Positions 36,583 to 45,538 of a stretch of DNA of 64,000 nucleotides are shown here, piece by piece. Origin of the DNA: Candidatus Planktophila vernalis (lineage in GTDB: Bacteria > Actinomycetota > Actinomycetes > Nanopelagicales > Nanopelagicaceae); NCBI RefSeq assembly GCF_002288185.1, contig NZ_CP016776.1:1054001-1118000 (forward strand), in the 5' to 3' direction. Within the stretch, counting starts at the first letter, position 1, and each line of letters starts with the position of its first letter. A program made the translations under genes and the position numbers. Below the pieces are notes generated by a model that was not told where the DNA came from, did no database searches, and saw only the letters and a list, made by a program, of their open reading frames with translations.

Positions 36583-37185
36583 ATGCCAAAAATAGTTTTA
36601 GCTTCTGCATCCGTGTCCAGACGACGCTTACTTGAGTCAGCTGGATTAAAGCCAACCATTATGGTGAGCCATGTTGATGAGGAAACTGATTTTTTCAATG
36701 CAATGTCTCCTGCCGATATGGTGATTGCTCTAGCTATAACCAAGGCTCACACAATTCGAGAGCAAATAGATTTTCCAGCAATAATCATTGGTTGTGATTC
36801 AACCTTTGAATTTGATTCAAAATCCTTAGGTAAGCCAGAAACTCCAGAAATTGCAATCGAACGTGCTTCAAGAGTGCGCGGTAATTCTGGACTGCTCCAC
36901 ACTGGTCACTGCATTATTGATACAACAAAGGACAAAGAGATTTCAAGTATCGTCACAACAAAGGTGACCTTTGACAACATGACTGATGCAGAGATTGCAG
37001 ACTATGTTGCTACCGGTGAACCCTTACATGTTGCTGGTGGATTCACCCTTGATGGGTTTAGCTCCCCCTTTATTCCTTCAATTGAAGGTGACTACACAAA
37101 CGTAGTTGGAATCTCTATGCCATTTGTGAGAAAAGCCTTTGAGCAACTTGGCTACTCCTGGCCTGAGGTTAAGGTGATGCAATGA
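36583..37185 (+). CDS. maf: Maf-like nucleoside triphosphate pyrophosphatase
   Basis: Pyrophosphatase of 200 residues that hydrolyses non-canonical or modified NTPs to the monophosphate. Visible are the N-terminal [16 protein letters not shown] (about 5-20), [20 protein letters not shown] and the [18 protein letters not shown] stretch (about 145). Three bases separate it from accE and it overlaps accA by 4 bases; its place between accE and accA is an actinobacterial habit and need not be functional. Confidence 0.92.
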   Translation: MPKIVLASASVSRRRLLESAGLKPTIMVSHVDEETDFFNAMSPADMVIALAITKAHTIREQIDFPAIIIGCDSTFEFDSKSLGKPETPEIAIERASRVRGNSGLLHTGHCIIDTTKDKEISSIVTTKVTFDNMTDAEIADYVATGEPLHVAGGFTLDGFSSPFIPSIEGDYTNVVGISMPFVRKAFEQLGYSWPEVKVMQ

Positions 37186-38900
37186 AGCGCGTTTTAATTG
37201 CCAACCGTGGAGAAATTGCAGTACGCGTAATTCGCGCATGTAAAGATCATGGCTTAGAAAGTGTTGCGGTTTATTCAGAGGAAGATCGCAATGCAATTCA
37301 TTCTCAGATGGCTGATACTTCCTATTCTCTGCATGGAACAACCGCGACTGAAACATATTTGAATATTGAAAAACTCATTGGAGTTGCCAAGCAATCAGGT
37401 GCAGATGCCGTTCACCCTGGGTATGGATTCTTATCTGAAAATGCAAACTTTGCTCAAGCCGTTATTGATGCTGGTCTTATTTGGATTGGACCTCCTCCTG
37501 CTGCAATTCGGGCACTGGGCGATAAAGTCTCTGCACGCAAAATCGCAGCTAAAGCAGGTGCACCACTAGTTGCTGGAACTAAAGATCCAGTTGAAGGACA
37601 TGAAGAAGTTTTAGCTTTTGCTAAGGAACATGGATTACCTGTTGCCATTAAAGCTGCCCATGGTGGTGGTGGACGTGGTTTAAAGGTCGCGCATACGATG
37701 GAAGAGATTCCAGAACTATTCGCATCTGCAGTTCGTGAGGCCATAAGCGGTTTTGGCCGCGGTGAATGCTTTGTTGAACGCTATTTGGATAAGCCCCGCC
37801 ACGTTGAAACCCAAGTTTTAGTGGATAAGCACGGTCATGCCGTAGTCGTAAGCACGCGCGATTGCTCACTGCAACGCCGCCACCAAAAACTAGTTGAAGA
37901 AGCACCCGCTCCATTTTTAAGTCAAGCCCAGATTGATGAGCTCTATCGATCCAGTAAAGCCATCATGAAAGAGGCTGAATACATCGGTGCGGGTACTTGT
38001 GAATTCTTAATTGGACTTGATGGCACTATTTCATTCCTAGAAGTAAATACTCGCTTGCAAGTAGAGCATCCGGTGAGCGAAGAAATCACAGGCATTGATT
38101 TAGTGCGTGAACAATTTAGAATTGCAATGGGTGAAGCACTTGGCTTTGATGATCCAGTTATCCGTGGACACTCAATCGAGTTTCGTATTAACGGTGAAGA
38201 TCCAGGTCGCTCATTCTTGCCTGCGCCAGGCCGAATTACTGAATGGGTTATTCCAACTGGTCCTGGCGTAAGAGTCGATGCTGGCTTTAGAAATGGTGAC
38301 ACTATCGGCGGCAACTTTGATTCATTACTAGCAAAACTTATTGTTACGGGTGCAACTCGCGAACAAGCAATAGACCGTGCTCGTCGTGCACTTGCTGAAT
38401 TTTCAATCGAAGGCTTAGCTACCGCCCTGCCTTTCCACCGTGCGATTATGGAAGATCCTGCGTTTACACAAGATTTCAAGATTTATACCAGCTATATTGA
38501 AAATGAATTTAACAATGACATTCCTATGTATCACGCACCGGTTGTGCCACTTGAAACACATATGGCACCTGAGCAATTAGTTGCTGAAGTAAATGGGAAG
38601 CGTTTTGAGGTTTTAGTACATGCTCCTAAGCCTGTAGTTAAGCGCCATCGGGCAAAACAATCGATGGCAGGGGGCGCTGGTGGCTCTGCACTTGCCAGCC
38701 CTATGCAGGGAACTGTTGTGAAGATTGCAGTTAATGAAGGTGACCGAGTTGAAATTGGCGATCTAGTAATCGTTCTAGAAGCGATGAAAATGGAACAGCC
38801 GTTAATGGCACATAAAGCTGGTGTGATTAGTAATTTGAGCGCAGTCATAGGGGCCACAGTTTCTAGTGGAACAGCTCTTTGTGACATCATTGATGCATGA
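37182..38900 (+). CDS. accA3: Acyl-CoA carboxylase alpha subunit (biotin carboxylase plus BCCP)
   Basis: Protein of 572 residues that carboxylates its own biotin with ATP and bicarbonate. Residues 1-450 are biotin carboxylase: [16 protein letters not shown], the ATP-grasp loop [13 protein letters not shown] (about 163), GTCEFLIG and [14 protein letters not shown] (about 290). The C-terminal 70 residues are the biotinyl domain with the acceptor Lys in EAMKMEQP (about 537). Works with AccD and AccE, and is modified by BirA encoded across the shared promoter. Overlaps maf and punA by 4 bases each. Confidence 0.94.
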   Translation: MKRVLIANRGEIAVRVIRACKDHGLESVAVYSEEDRNAIHSQMADTSYSLHGTTATETYLNIEKLIGVAKQSGADAVHPGYGFLSENANFAQAVIDAGLIWIGPPPAAIRALGDKVSARKIAAKAGAPLVAGTKDPVEGHEEVLAFAKEHGLPVAIKAAHGGGGRGLKVAHTMEEIPELFASAVREAISGFGRGECFVERYLDKPRHVETQVLVDKHGHAVVVSTRDCSLQRRHQKLVEEAPAPFLSQAQIDELYRSSKAIMKEAEYIGAGTCEFLIGLDGTISFLEVNTRLQVEHPVSEEITGIDLVREQFRIAMGEALGFDDPVIRGHSIEFRINGEDPGRSFLPAPGRITEWVIPTGPGVRVDAGFRNGDTIGGNFDSLLAKLIVTGATREQAIDRARRALAEFSIEGLATALPFHRAIMEDPAFTQDFKIYTSYIENEFNNDIPMYHAPVVPLETHMAPEQLVAEVNGKRFEVLVHAPKPVVKRHRAKQSMAGGAGGSALASPMQGTVVKIAVNEGDRVEIGDLVIVLEAMKMEQPLMAHKAGVISNLSAVIGATVSSGTALCDIIDA

Positions 38901-39727
38901 CAAATAGCGAGCTCCTCTATTCCGATCCATTAGCCGCAGCAGCTGCTGCTGCTAAAGAAATCACAGAACGCACAGGGGTTGCATCTCATGATGTTGCCTT
39001 AGTAATGGGTTCTGGTTGGGTGAGCGCGGTTGATGCGTTGGGAACTCCAGCATATGAATGTAATGCCGAAGATATAACTGGCTTCCTTCCCCCAACAGTT
39101 GAAGGCCATTCGGGAAAAGTTCGCTCTTACGAAATTGAATCAAATGGCAAGAAACTACGAGCACTTGTATTTTTAGGGCGCACACACCTCTATGAAGGTA
39201 AAGGTGTTGAACCTGTAGTGCATAGCGTGCGAACTGCGGTTAAAGCTGGATGCAAGGTTGTCATTTTAACTAATGCATGTGGTGGCATAAACAAGAGCTA
39301 CAAAGTTGGCCAGCCAGTACTTATTCGTGATCACATTTCATTAACAGCAGTCTCTCCACTATCTGGTGCCACTTTTGTTGATTTGACTGATCTCTACAGC
39401 AAGCGCATTCGTGAAATTGTTAAGAAGGAAGATTCTTCACTTGAAGAAGGTGTCTACGTGCATTGGCGTGGACCAACTTATGAAACTCCTGCAGAGATTT
39501 TAATGATGCGCACTATGGGCGCAGATTTGGTGGGTATGTCAACAGTGCCTGAAGCAATTGCCGCTCACGCACTTGGCGCTGAAGTTCTTGGAATCTCATT
39601 AGTTACTAACGCAGCTGCCGGTGTTACTGGTGAAAAACTAAACCATGAAGAAGTTATTGCCGCTGGAAAGGCCGCTGCAGATCGAATGGGCGCTCTTCTC
39701 AAAGGGGTAATCCCGAAGTTATTCTAA
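38897..39727 (+). CDS. punA: Purine nucleoside phosphorylase (trimeric type)
   Basis: Phosphorolyses purine (deoxy)nucleosides, mainly inosine and guanosine, to base and (deoxy)ribose-1-phosphate. The 276 residues show VMGSGW (about 37), [10 protein letters not shown] (phosphate site), LTNACGGI (about 127), [12 protein letters not shown] and [15 protein letters not shown], the trimeric PNP family signatures. Overlap with accA (ATGA) places it in the carboxylase operon, and pmmB follows 4 bases later. Adenosine must be deaminated first, for which add at 47592 is available. Confidence 0.94.
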   Translation: MTNSELLYSDPLAAAAAAAKEITERTGVASHDVALVMGSGWVSAVDALGTPAYECNAEDITGFLPPTVEGHSGKVRSYEIESNGKKLRALVFLGRTHLYEGKGVEPVVHSVRTAVKAGCKVVILTNACGGINKSYKVGQPVLIRDHISLTAVSPLSGATFVDLTDLYSKRIREIVKKEDSSLEEGVYVHWRGPTYETPAEILMMRTMGADLVGMSTVPEAIAAHALGAEVLGISLVTNAAAGVTGEKLNHEEVIAAGKAAADRMGALLKGVIPKLF

Positions 39728-39731
39728 GAAC

Positions 39732-41342
39732 ATGGATCTGACTCAAGAAGTTCAAGCATGGATTGCTGATGATCCAGATCCAAAGACTGCTGCCCAATTA
39801 CAGCAATGGCTCGATTCCAAAAATGAAGTAGAACTACGCGCATCATTTAACGGCTTTTTGCAGTTCGGAACTGCTGGATTACGCGGTCCTATTCGCCCAG
39901 GGCCCTCTGGTATGAATCGCGCAGTAGTTGGTCGTACTGCAGCAGGATTAGTCGCTTATATGAAAGAGCGGAATTTAACTTCCGTAGTGATTGGTCGCGA
40001 TGCTCGTTATGGCTCAGAAGATTTTACCTTTGAAACCGCTGAAATTATGAGTGGTGCCGGCATGAAGGTATATATCTTGCCCCGCCCGCTTCCAACGCCA
40101 GTATTAGCTTTTGCAACCAATGAATTGAAATGCGATGTGGGAATCATGGTCACTGCAAGCCATAATCCACCGCAAGATAACGGATACAAAGTTTATTTAG
40201 GTGGCACCGTTGATGGAATTCATTATCGTGGATCACAAATAATCTCTCCAACAGATGAATCAATCGCCAAAAAGATTGATTCGATTACTTCTCTTGCCTC
40301 GCAACCCCGTGGCAAAGAATGGACAGTTCTTGGTGAAGAAGTTGTTCACAAATATGTCGGGATTACCGCTGCTCTTGCCCAACGTCCTGGAAACCTAAAA
40401 ATTGTTTATACGGCTATGCATGGTGTTGGGACCCAGACTCTTCAACATGTTTTTCATAAAGCAGGTTTTCCTCAACCTATTCTTGTGGATGCACAAGCAC
40501 AACCAGATCCAGATTTTCCAACTGTTGCATTTCCTAACCCCGAAGAGCCAGGTGCAATTGATTTAGCTCTCGAGACAGCACGTACATTTGATGCTGATTT
40601 AGTGATTGCTAATGATCCAGATGCAGACCGCTGCGCTGCTGCAGTTAAGGATCCAAATAAAGGCTGGAGAATGCTACGTGGGGATGAGTTAGGTGTAATC
40701 CTTGGTGAAACCATCGCCCGAACAACAAGTAAGGGCATCCTCGCAAACTCGATTGTTTCATCATCAATTCTGAGCAAGATTGCTGCCCACTACAAACTTG
40801 AGTTCAAAGAAACGCTCACCGGCTTTAAGTGGTTAGCAAAAATTGATGGATTAACTTTTGGCTACGAAGAAGCCTTGGGATATGCCGTTGATGCAATAAC
40901 AGTTAACGATAAGGATGGAATCTCTGCTGCAATCAAACTAGCTCAGATCGCCACTGATTTAGCGGCCGAAAACAAAACACTTCTTGATTTACTCGATGAA
41001 GTTTGGGCTCGTCATGGCTTCCATGCAACTGAACAAATCTCCATTCGCCTGACAGATCTTTCGCAAGTGGGTGTGATCATGGGAGGTTTGCGCAGCAATT
41101 CCCCTAAGGAAATTGCTGGCCGTTCAGTTACATCTATTGATGACCTCGCTAATCCAAGTGATGGTTTGCCTCCCACTGATGGTTTGCGTATTTGGCTAGA
41201 TGGTGGAATTCGAATCATCATTCGTCCAAGTGGCACAGAAGCAAAGATGAAGTGTTACATTGAGGCAATTGCAAAGGATTCTGCAACTGCGCAAACAGTT
41301 CTGGATCAGTTACGAGCCCCACTGAAGGAATTGCTATCGTGA
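39732..41342 (+). CDS. pmmB: Phosphohexomutase family protein, probable phosphopentomutase
   Basis: Alpha-phosphohexomutase of 536 residues, longer than the enzyme at 1224 and of the PGM2-like group. FGTAGLRGP (about 45-53), the phosphoserine loop TASHNPPQDNG (S143), NDPDADRC (about 295), GYEEALGYAVD and RPSGTEAKMK (about 497) are all intact. It is annotated as phosphomannomutase in relatives (pmmB). Its place between punA and deoC, the absence of deoB here, and the phosphopentomutase activity known for the PGM2 group make conversion of (deoxy)ribose-1-P to the 5-phosphate the best guess. Confidence 0.9.
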   Translation: MDLTQEVQAWIADDPDPKTAAQLQQWLDSKNEVELRASFNGFLQFGTAGLRGPIRPGPSGMNRAVVGRTAAGLVAYMKERNLTSVVIGRDARYGSEDFTFETAEIMSGAGMKVYILPRPLPTPVLAFATNELKCDVGIMVTASHNPPQDNGYKVYLGGTVDGIHYRGSQIISPTDESIAKKIDSITSLASQPRGKEWTVLGEEVVHKYVGITAALAQRPGNLKIVYTAMHGVGTQTLQHVFHKAGFPQPILVDAQAQPDPDFPTVAFPNPEEPGAIDLALETARTFDADLVIANDPDADRCAAAVKDPNKGWRMLRGDELGVILGETIARTTSKGILANSIVSSSILSKIAAHYKLEFKETLTGFKWLAKIDGLTFGYEEALGYAVDAITVNDKDGISAAIKLAQIATDLAAENKTLLDLLDEVWARHGFHATEQISIRLTDLSQVGVIMGGLRSNSPKEIAGRSVTSIDDLANPSDGLPPTDGLRIWLDGGIRIIIRPSGTEAKMKCYIEAIAKDSATAQTVLDQLRAPLKELLS

Positions 41343-42286
41343 GTTTTTATGGTTTAGTCGATGGTACTGAAGCCTCCCTAAAAAAATATTTGGGTTCGCT
41401 ATCAGGGGTTGACCAAGTTGGTGCAGATGCTCGTGCAGCCATGCTTGCTACTCGCAGCATTAAGACAACTTCTAAGCGCTGGGCAATCGACACTGCAATC
41501 ACCATGGTGGATCTAACAACTCTAGAAGGAGCAGATACTCCTGGAAAAGTTAAGGCGCTGTGCACAAAAGCGGTTCGTCCTGATCCAACAGATTCAACGG
41601 TCCCAAGTGTTGGCGCAGTGTGTGTTTACAACGATATGGTTGAAATTGCCCGCACACATTTAGATCTTATTGGCGGCCAACATGTTGGTGTGGCGGCTGT
41701 TTCAACTGCTTTTCCTTCTGGTCGTGCATCAATGGCAGTAAAGATTCAAGATACAAAAGATGCCGTCGATGTTGGTGCATCTGAAATAGATATGGTCATT
41801 GACCGGGGCGCATTTCTCTCAGGACGATACATCGAAGTCTTTGATGAGATTGTAAAAATTCGTGAAGTTTGTGGCACTAAGGCCCATTTGAAAGTTATCT
41901 TTGAGACAGGCGAGCTTGTTACTTATGACAATGTTCGTAAAGCTTCCTTCTTGGCAATGGCTGCTGGAGCAGATTTCATTAAAACTTCCACAGGCAAAGT
42001 GGCACCAGCTGCTACCGCCCCTGTTGTTCTTGTGATGCTTGAAGCGGTGAGAGATTTTTATGCAATGACCCAGGTGCGAATTGGTGTGAAACCAGCCGGT
42101 GGTATCAGAAACACAAAAGATGCCATTAAGCAGCTAGTCCTAGTTAATGAGACTGCAGGGCCAGAGTGGCTCAAGCCTTCACTATTTCGTATCGGAGCAA
42201 GTGCTCTGCTTAATGATTTGTTAATGCAACGCATGAAAATGGATGATGGCTACTACGCTAGCCCTCAGTACGTGACGATCGACTAA
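41339..42286 (+). CDS. deoC: Deoxyribose-phosphate aldolase
   Basis: Class I aldolase of 315 residues that splits 2-deoxyribose-5-phosphate into glyceraldehyde-3-phosphate and acetaldehyde. The Schiff-base Lys lies in DFIKTSTGKVAP (about 217-224), the proton-relay Lys in GVKPAGGIRN (about 248) and the IDMVIDRGAF segment is conserved. It is longer than the E. coli enzyme, as in other actinobacteria. The start is a GTG at 41339 overlapping the pmmB stop (GTGA). The acetaldehyde product explains the aldehyde dehydrogenase gene directly downstream (TAATG overlap). Confidence 0.93.
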   Translation: MSFYGLVDGTEASLKKYLGSLSGVDQVGADARAAMLATRSIKTTSKRWAIDTAITMVDLTTLEGADTPGKVKALCTKAVRPDPTDSTVPSVGAVCVYNDMVEIARTHLDLIGGQHVGVAAVSTAFPSGRASMAVKIQDTKDAVDVGASEIDMVIDRGAFLSGRYIEVFDEIVKIREVCGTKAHLKVIFETGELVTYDNVRKASFLAMAAGADFIKTSTGKVAPAATAPVVLVMLEAVRDFYAMTQVRIGVKPAGGIRNTKDAIKQLVLVNETAGPEWLKPSLFRIGASALLNDLLMQRMKMDDGYYASPQYVTID

Positions 42287-43737
42287 TGGAGGAAAAATTG
42301 TCTTTTGAATACGCGCCGGCTCCAGAGTCACGCGCCCTCGTTACGATCAAGCCTAAGTATGGCCACTTCATCGGCGGAAAGTTTGTTGCAGGAAGTAAGC
42401 ACTTCCCCACAATCAACCCAGCAACTGAAGAAGTTCTATCTCAAATTTCACTAGCCGGAAAAGCTGATGTTGATGCTGCTGTAAAGGCTGCACGCAAGGC
42501 ATACACAACTACGTGGTCAAAAATGTCTGGCAAAGAGCGTGGAAAGTACCTGTTTCGTATCGCCCGCATCATGCAAGAGCGCTCACGTGAGTTCGCAGTT
42601 CTTGAGACCCTAGATAACGGTAAGCCGATTCGTGAATCACGCGATGTTGATGTTCCACTTGCTGCCGCACACTTCTTTTATCACGCAGGCTGGGCTGACA
42701 AGCTTGAATATGCAGGTCTTGGAACAACACCTAAAGCTCATGGTGTTGCAGGACAGATTATTCCTTGGAACTTCCCATTATTGATGTTGGCGTGGAAGGT
42801 TGCACCGGCACTTGCTGCTGGAAACACTGTTGTATTAAAGCCAGCTGAAACAACTTCACTCACCGCACTTTTATTTGCCGAAGTATGTCACCAGGCAGAA
42901 CTTCCAGCAGGTGTTGTAAACATCGTAACTGGTGATGGTTCAACTGGTGCACTCATTGTTAATCACCCTGGAATCGACAAGATTGCATTTACTGGATCTA
43001 CTGAGGTTGGCAAGATAATTGCTCGAGCTGTTGCTACTACCAATAAGAGTGTAACTTTAGAACTTGGTGGAAAAGCTGCCAATATCATCTTTGAAGATGC
43101 AGCAATTGATGAGAGCGTAGAAGGTATTGTTAATGGAATTTTCTTTAATCAAGGCCATGTCTGCTGTGCTGGTTCGCGCTTAATTCTTCAAGAGAGTATT
43201 GCTGATGAAGTTATTGAGAAGCTAAAAAATAGAATGGCTAAGATTCGTGTCGGTGATCCCATGGATAAGAACACTGATTTGGGAGCCATTAACAGCAAGG
43301 AACAACTATTAAAGATTCGTGAACTTACTGCTGCCGGAGATTCTGAAGGCGCTGAGCGTTGGAGTGCGCCATGTGATTTGCCAGGCAAGGGCTTCTGGTT
43401 TGCACCAACAATCTTTACTGGTGTGACTCAAGCCCACCGCATTGCACGCGAAGAAATCTTCGGTCCAGTGCTTTCAGTATTAACTTTTAGAACACCTCAG
43501 GAAGCTATAGATAAAGCCAATAACACTCCTTTTGGACTCTCTGCGGGTATCTGGAGTGAAAAGGGATCCAAGGTCTTATGGGCATCTCAGCAACTCCGTG
43601 CTGGTGTGATCTGGGCAAATACCTTCAATAAATTTGATCCTACTTCCCCATTTGGTGGATACAAGGAATCTGGTTGGGGTCGTGAAGGCGGACGACATGG
43701 TTTATCTGCGTATTTGAAGGGAGTCTCACATGAGTAA
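42286..43737 (+). CDS. Aldehyde dehydrogenase (catalytically complete)
   Basis: NAD(P)-dependent aldehyde dehydrogenase of 483 residues, probably oxidising acetaldehyde from DeoC. Visible: GQIIPWNFP (cofactor and Asn), KPAETTSLTAL, FTGSTEVGK, the general-base Glu in LELGGKAA (about 259), catalytic Cys in GHVCCAGSR (about 290) and EEIFGPVLSV. There is no acylating CoA signature that I can recognise, so acetate rather than acetyl-CoA is the expected product. The C-terminus ends SAYLKGVSHE. Overlaps the next, truncated homologue by 8 bases. Confidence 0.93.
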   Translation: MEEKLSFEYAPAPESRALVTIKPKYGHFIGGKFVAGSKHFPTINPATEEVLSQISLAGKADVDAAVKAARKAYTTTWSKMSGKERGKYLFRIARIMQERSREFAVLETLDNGKPIRESRDVDVPLAAAHFFYHAGWADKLEYAGLGTTPKAHGVAGQIIPWNFPLLMLAWKVAPALAAGNTVVLKPAETTSLTALLFAEVCHQAELPAGVVNIVTGDGSTGALIVNHPGIDKIAFTGSTEVGKIIARAVATTNKSVTLELGGKAANIIFEDAAIDESVEGIVNGIFFNQGHVCCAGSRLILQESIADEVIEKLKNRMAKIRVGDPMDKNTDLGAINSKEQLLKIRELTAAGDSEGAERWSAPCDLPGKGFWFAPTIFTGVTQAHRIAREEIFGPVLSVLTFRTPQEAIDKANNTPFGLSAGIWSEKGSKVLWASQQLRAGVIWANTFNKFDPTSPFGGYKESGWGREGGRHGLSAYLKGVSHE

Positions 43738-44572
43738 TCGAATTGATGTGAAAAGGACCTACAAACTATTTATTAATGGGGCGTTCCCTCGCACAGAATC
43801 TGGTCGCACCTATGAAGTTAAGAACGCTAAAGGTGTATTCATTGCAAACCCATGCCTAGCATCTCGTAAAGACTTAAAGGATGCAGTTGTAGCAGCTCGT
43901 GCAGCCCAACATGGATGGAACAAAGCAACTGCATATAACAAGGGACAAATTCTTTACCGACTTGCAGAAATGCTTGAAGGTCGTCGCGCGCAGTTTGTGG
44001 ATGAGATTGTCACAGTCACTGGTGTATCAAAAGCCAAAGCTGAGAAAGAAGTAACAGATTCTGTAGATCGACTCGTTTGGTATGCGGGATGGAGCGACAA
44101 GATCTCTTCACTTTCAGGTGCTCTCAACCCTGTTGCTGGTCCTTATTACAACTTCACAATCCCAGAAAGCATGGGCGTGATTGCAGCGATTGCTCCAGAG
44201 ACGCCTTCTTTGCTTGGTTTAATTGATTCAATTGCACCAATCATTGTTGGTGGTAACACCGTGGTTGTTCTTGCTAGTACCAAAGCTCCACTTTCTGCGA
44301 TGAGCTTTGCTGAAGTGATTGCAACAAGTGATGTTCCAGCTGGAGTAATTAATATTTTGACTGGAAAGAAAGATGAAATCACCCCATGGATGGCTTCACA
44401 CATGGATATTGATGGCTTAGATATCTCAGGTTTAGGTGCTAAAAAGCATGCAGACGTTAAAACAGCTGGAACTGAAAACCTAAAGAGAATCTATAGCTTC
44501 AAGAGCGCTGATCCTGGACGCATTCTGGCATTCATGGAAAACAAGACGGTCTGGCACCCAATAGGGCTATAG
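43730..44572 (+). CDS. Truncated aldehyde dehydrogenase-like protein without catalytic residues
   Basis: A 280-residue relative of the preceding gene that covers only the N-terminal cofactor-binding part. It keeps FINGAFPRTESGRTYEV, GVIAAIAPETPS (where the active family has PWNFP), and a GGNTVVVLAS strand, but has no ELGGK Glu, no catalytic Cys and no EEIFGP motif; it ends with a short unrelated helix instead. The reading frame is open and its codon use looks like its neighbours, so it is a gene, not decay. Pairs of a full and a half ALDH after deoC occur in other actinobacteria as far as I recall; a regulatory or structural partner of the active enzyme is possible. Confidence 0.85.
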   Translation: MSNRIDVKRTYKLFINGAFPRTESGRTYEVKNAKGVFIANPCLASRKDLKDAVVAARAAQHGWNKATAYNKGQILYRLAEMLEGRRAQFVDEIVTVTGVSKAKAEKEVTDSVDRLVWYAGWSDKISSLSGALNPVAGPYYNFTIPESMGVIAAIAPETPSLLGLIDSIAPIIVGGNTVVVLASTKAPLSAMSFAEVIATSDVPAGVINILTGKKDEITPWMASHMDIDGLDISGLGAKKHADVKTAGTENLKRIYSFKSADPGRILAFMENKTVWHPIGL

Positions 44573-45520
44573 CCAGCCTTTATCAATGGTTTTAAACCAC
44601 AACTGCTCAACTGCTTCTACATCTAAATCTAGAACAACTCGGACTGCAGCAGAATCAGTTAAATCATTAGGTTCGATGGACTTTAGAAATGGTGCTCTAC
44701 GATCACAGATAGTTTGACCGCGCGCAGGGCCTTGGGATGTGTCGACAACAACGTCAAAGACTTCAGTTGTAAATAGCTCTGGATGAATCACACATGCAAC
44801 TGCCCCATAGTCGCCCAAAGTAATGGGAGAGACATGCAGGCGCTCAATAAATGCTTGAATAAGCGTTGCAGCAAACTGTGGAGCAGGATCAGATGATTTG
44901 AGTAGCTTTGCTGCATTCTCACTTGTTGCACCTGGACGCATGAAAACATCAAGTCCATACATAGTTATTGGAACACCGCTTTGGAAAACGATTGCGGCTG
45001 CTTCAGGATCGTGCCAAACATTGAATTCGGCTGCAGCTGTTGCATTACCGGCAGATGCTGATCCGCCCATTAAAACAATTCGATGTAGTTTCTTGGCAGT
45101 TTCTGGAAACGCTCGCAAAAACAAAGCAATGTTTGTAAGCGGAGCAATTGGAACAAGAGTTACTGGCTCTTTTGATTCTTCAATTAAATCGCGAAGGAGT
45201 TCAATGGCAGAGCGAGAATCAACTTTTCGATGAGAGGGCGTAATCCCAAGATCACCCATTCCATCTGCGCCATGCACATATTCGGCATACTCTGATTTAC
45301 CAAGTAGCGGACGAACAGCGCCTCTAGCAACTGGAATATCTCCTGCACCGGCTGCATCTAAAACTTTCAAAGTGTTGGCAATAACCTGGTCAACATTTGT
45401 GTTGCCATCCACGCAGGTAACTCCAAGTAAGTTGATTGCTGGATGCATTGCGGCAAATAGGACTGCAAAGGCATCATCAACGCCGGTATCAACATCAAGA
45501 ATGATTGAAGTTTTTTCCAT
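44567..45520 (-). CDS. Nucleoside hydrolase (inosine-uridine preferring type)
   Basis: Calcium-dependent N-ribohydrolase of 317 residues that cuts nucleosides to free base and ribose. The Asp cluster DVDTGVDDA (9-17) is intact, followed by GVTCVDGN, VARGA, HGADGMGDLG and the WHDPEAAAI motif. It shares a promoter core with the divergent ribokinase gene, which fits, since the free ribose it makes must be phosphorylated. The ATG at 45520 has TAGGCT seven bases upstream and no Shine-Dalgarno. The last 6 bases (CTATAG) overlap the convergent ALDH-like gene, both stops being TAG. Confidence 0.92.
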   Translation of the reverse strand: MEKTSIILDVDTGVDDAFAVLFAAMHPAINLLGVTCVDGNTNVDQVIANTLKVLDAAGAGDIPVARGAVRPLLGKSEYAEYVHGADGMGDLGITPSHRKVDSRSAIELLRDLIEESKEPVTLVPIAPLTNIALFLRAFPETAKKLHRIVLMGGSASAGNATAAAEFNVWHDPEAAAIVFQSGVPITMYGLDVFMRPGATSENAAKLLKSSDPAPQFAATLIQAFIERLHVSPITLGDYGAVACVIHPELFTTEVFDVVVDTSQGPARGQTICDRRAPFLKSIEPNDLTDSAAVRVVLDLDVEAVEQLWFKTIDKGWL

Positions 45521-45526
45521 AAGCGA

Positions 45527-45533
45527 TAGCCTA
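45527..45533. promoter_or_regulatory. Shared symmetric -10 for divergent nucleoside hydrolase and ribokinase
   Basis: TAGCCTA. On the plus strand TAGCCT (45527-45532) lies 6 bases before the ribokinase ATG at 45539. On the minus strand TAGGCT (45533 to 45528) lies 7 bases before the hydrolase ATG at 45520. Geometry is identical to the birA/accD promoter at 34814, with start codons again 19 bases apart. Confidence 0.62.
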
Positions 45534-45538
45534 GCGGT

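Noticed and set aside
37943-38479. Minus-strand open frame of 178 codons
   Set aside because: It lies wholly opposite the biotin carboxylase domain of accA, whose motifs are intact; the antisense translation is Ser/Pro-rich without family features.
43730-44572. Calling the short ALDH-like gene a pseudogene
   Set aside because: The frame is open, coupled by overlap to its neighbour and uses normal codons, and the lost part is a clean domain loss rather than scattered damage.
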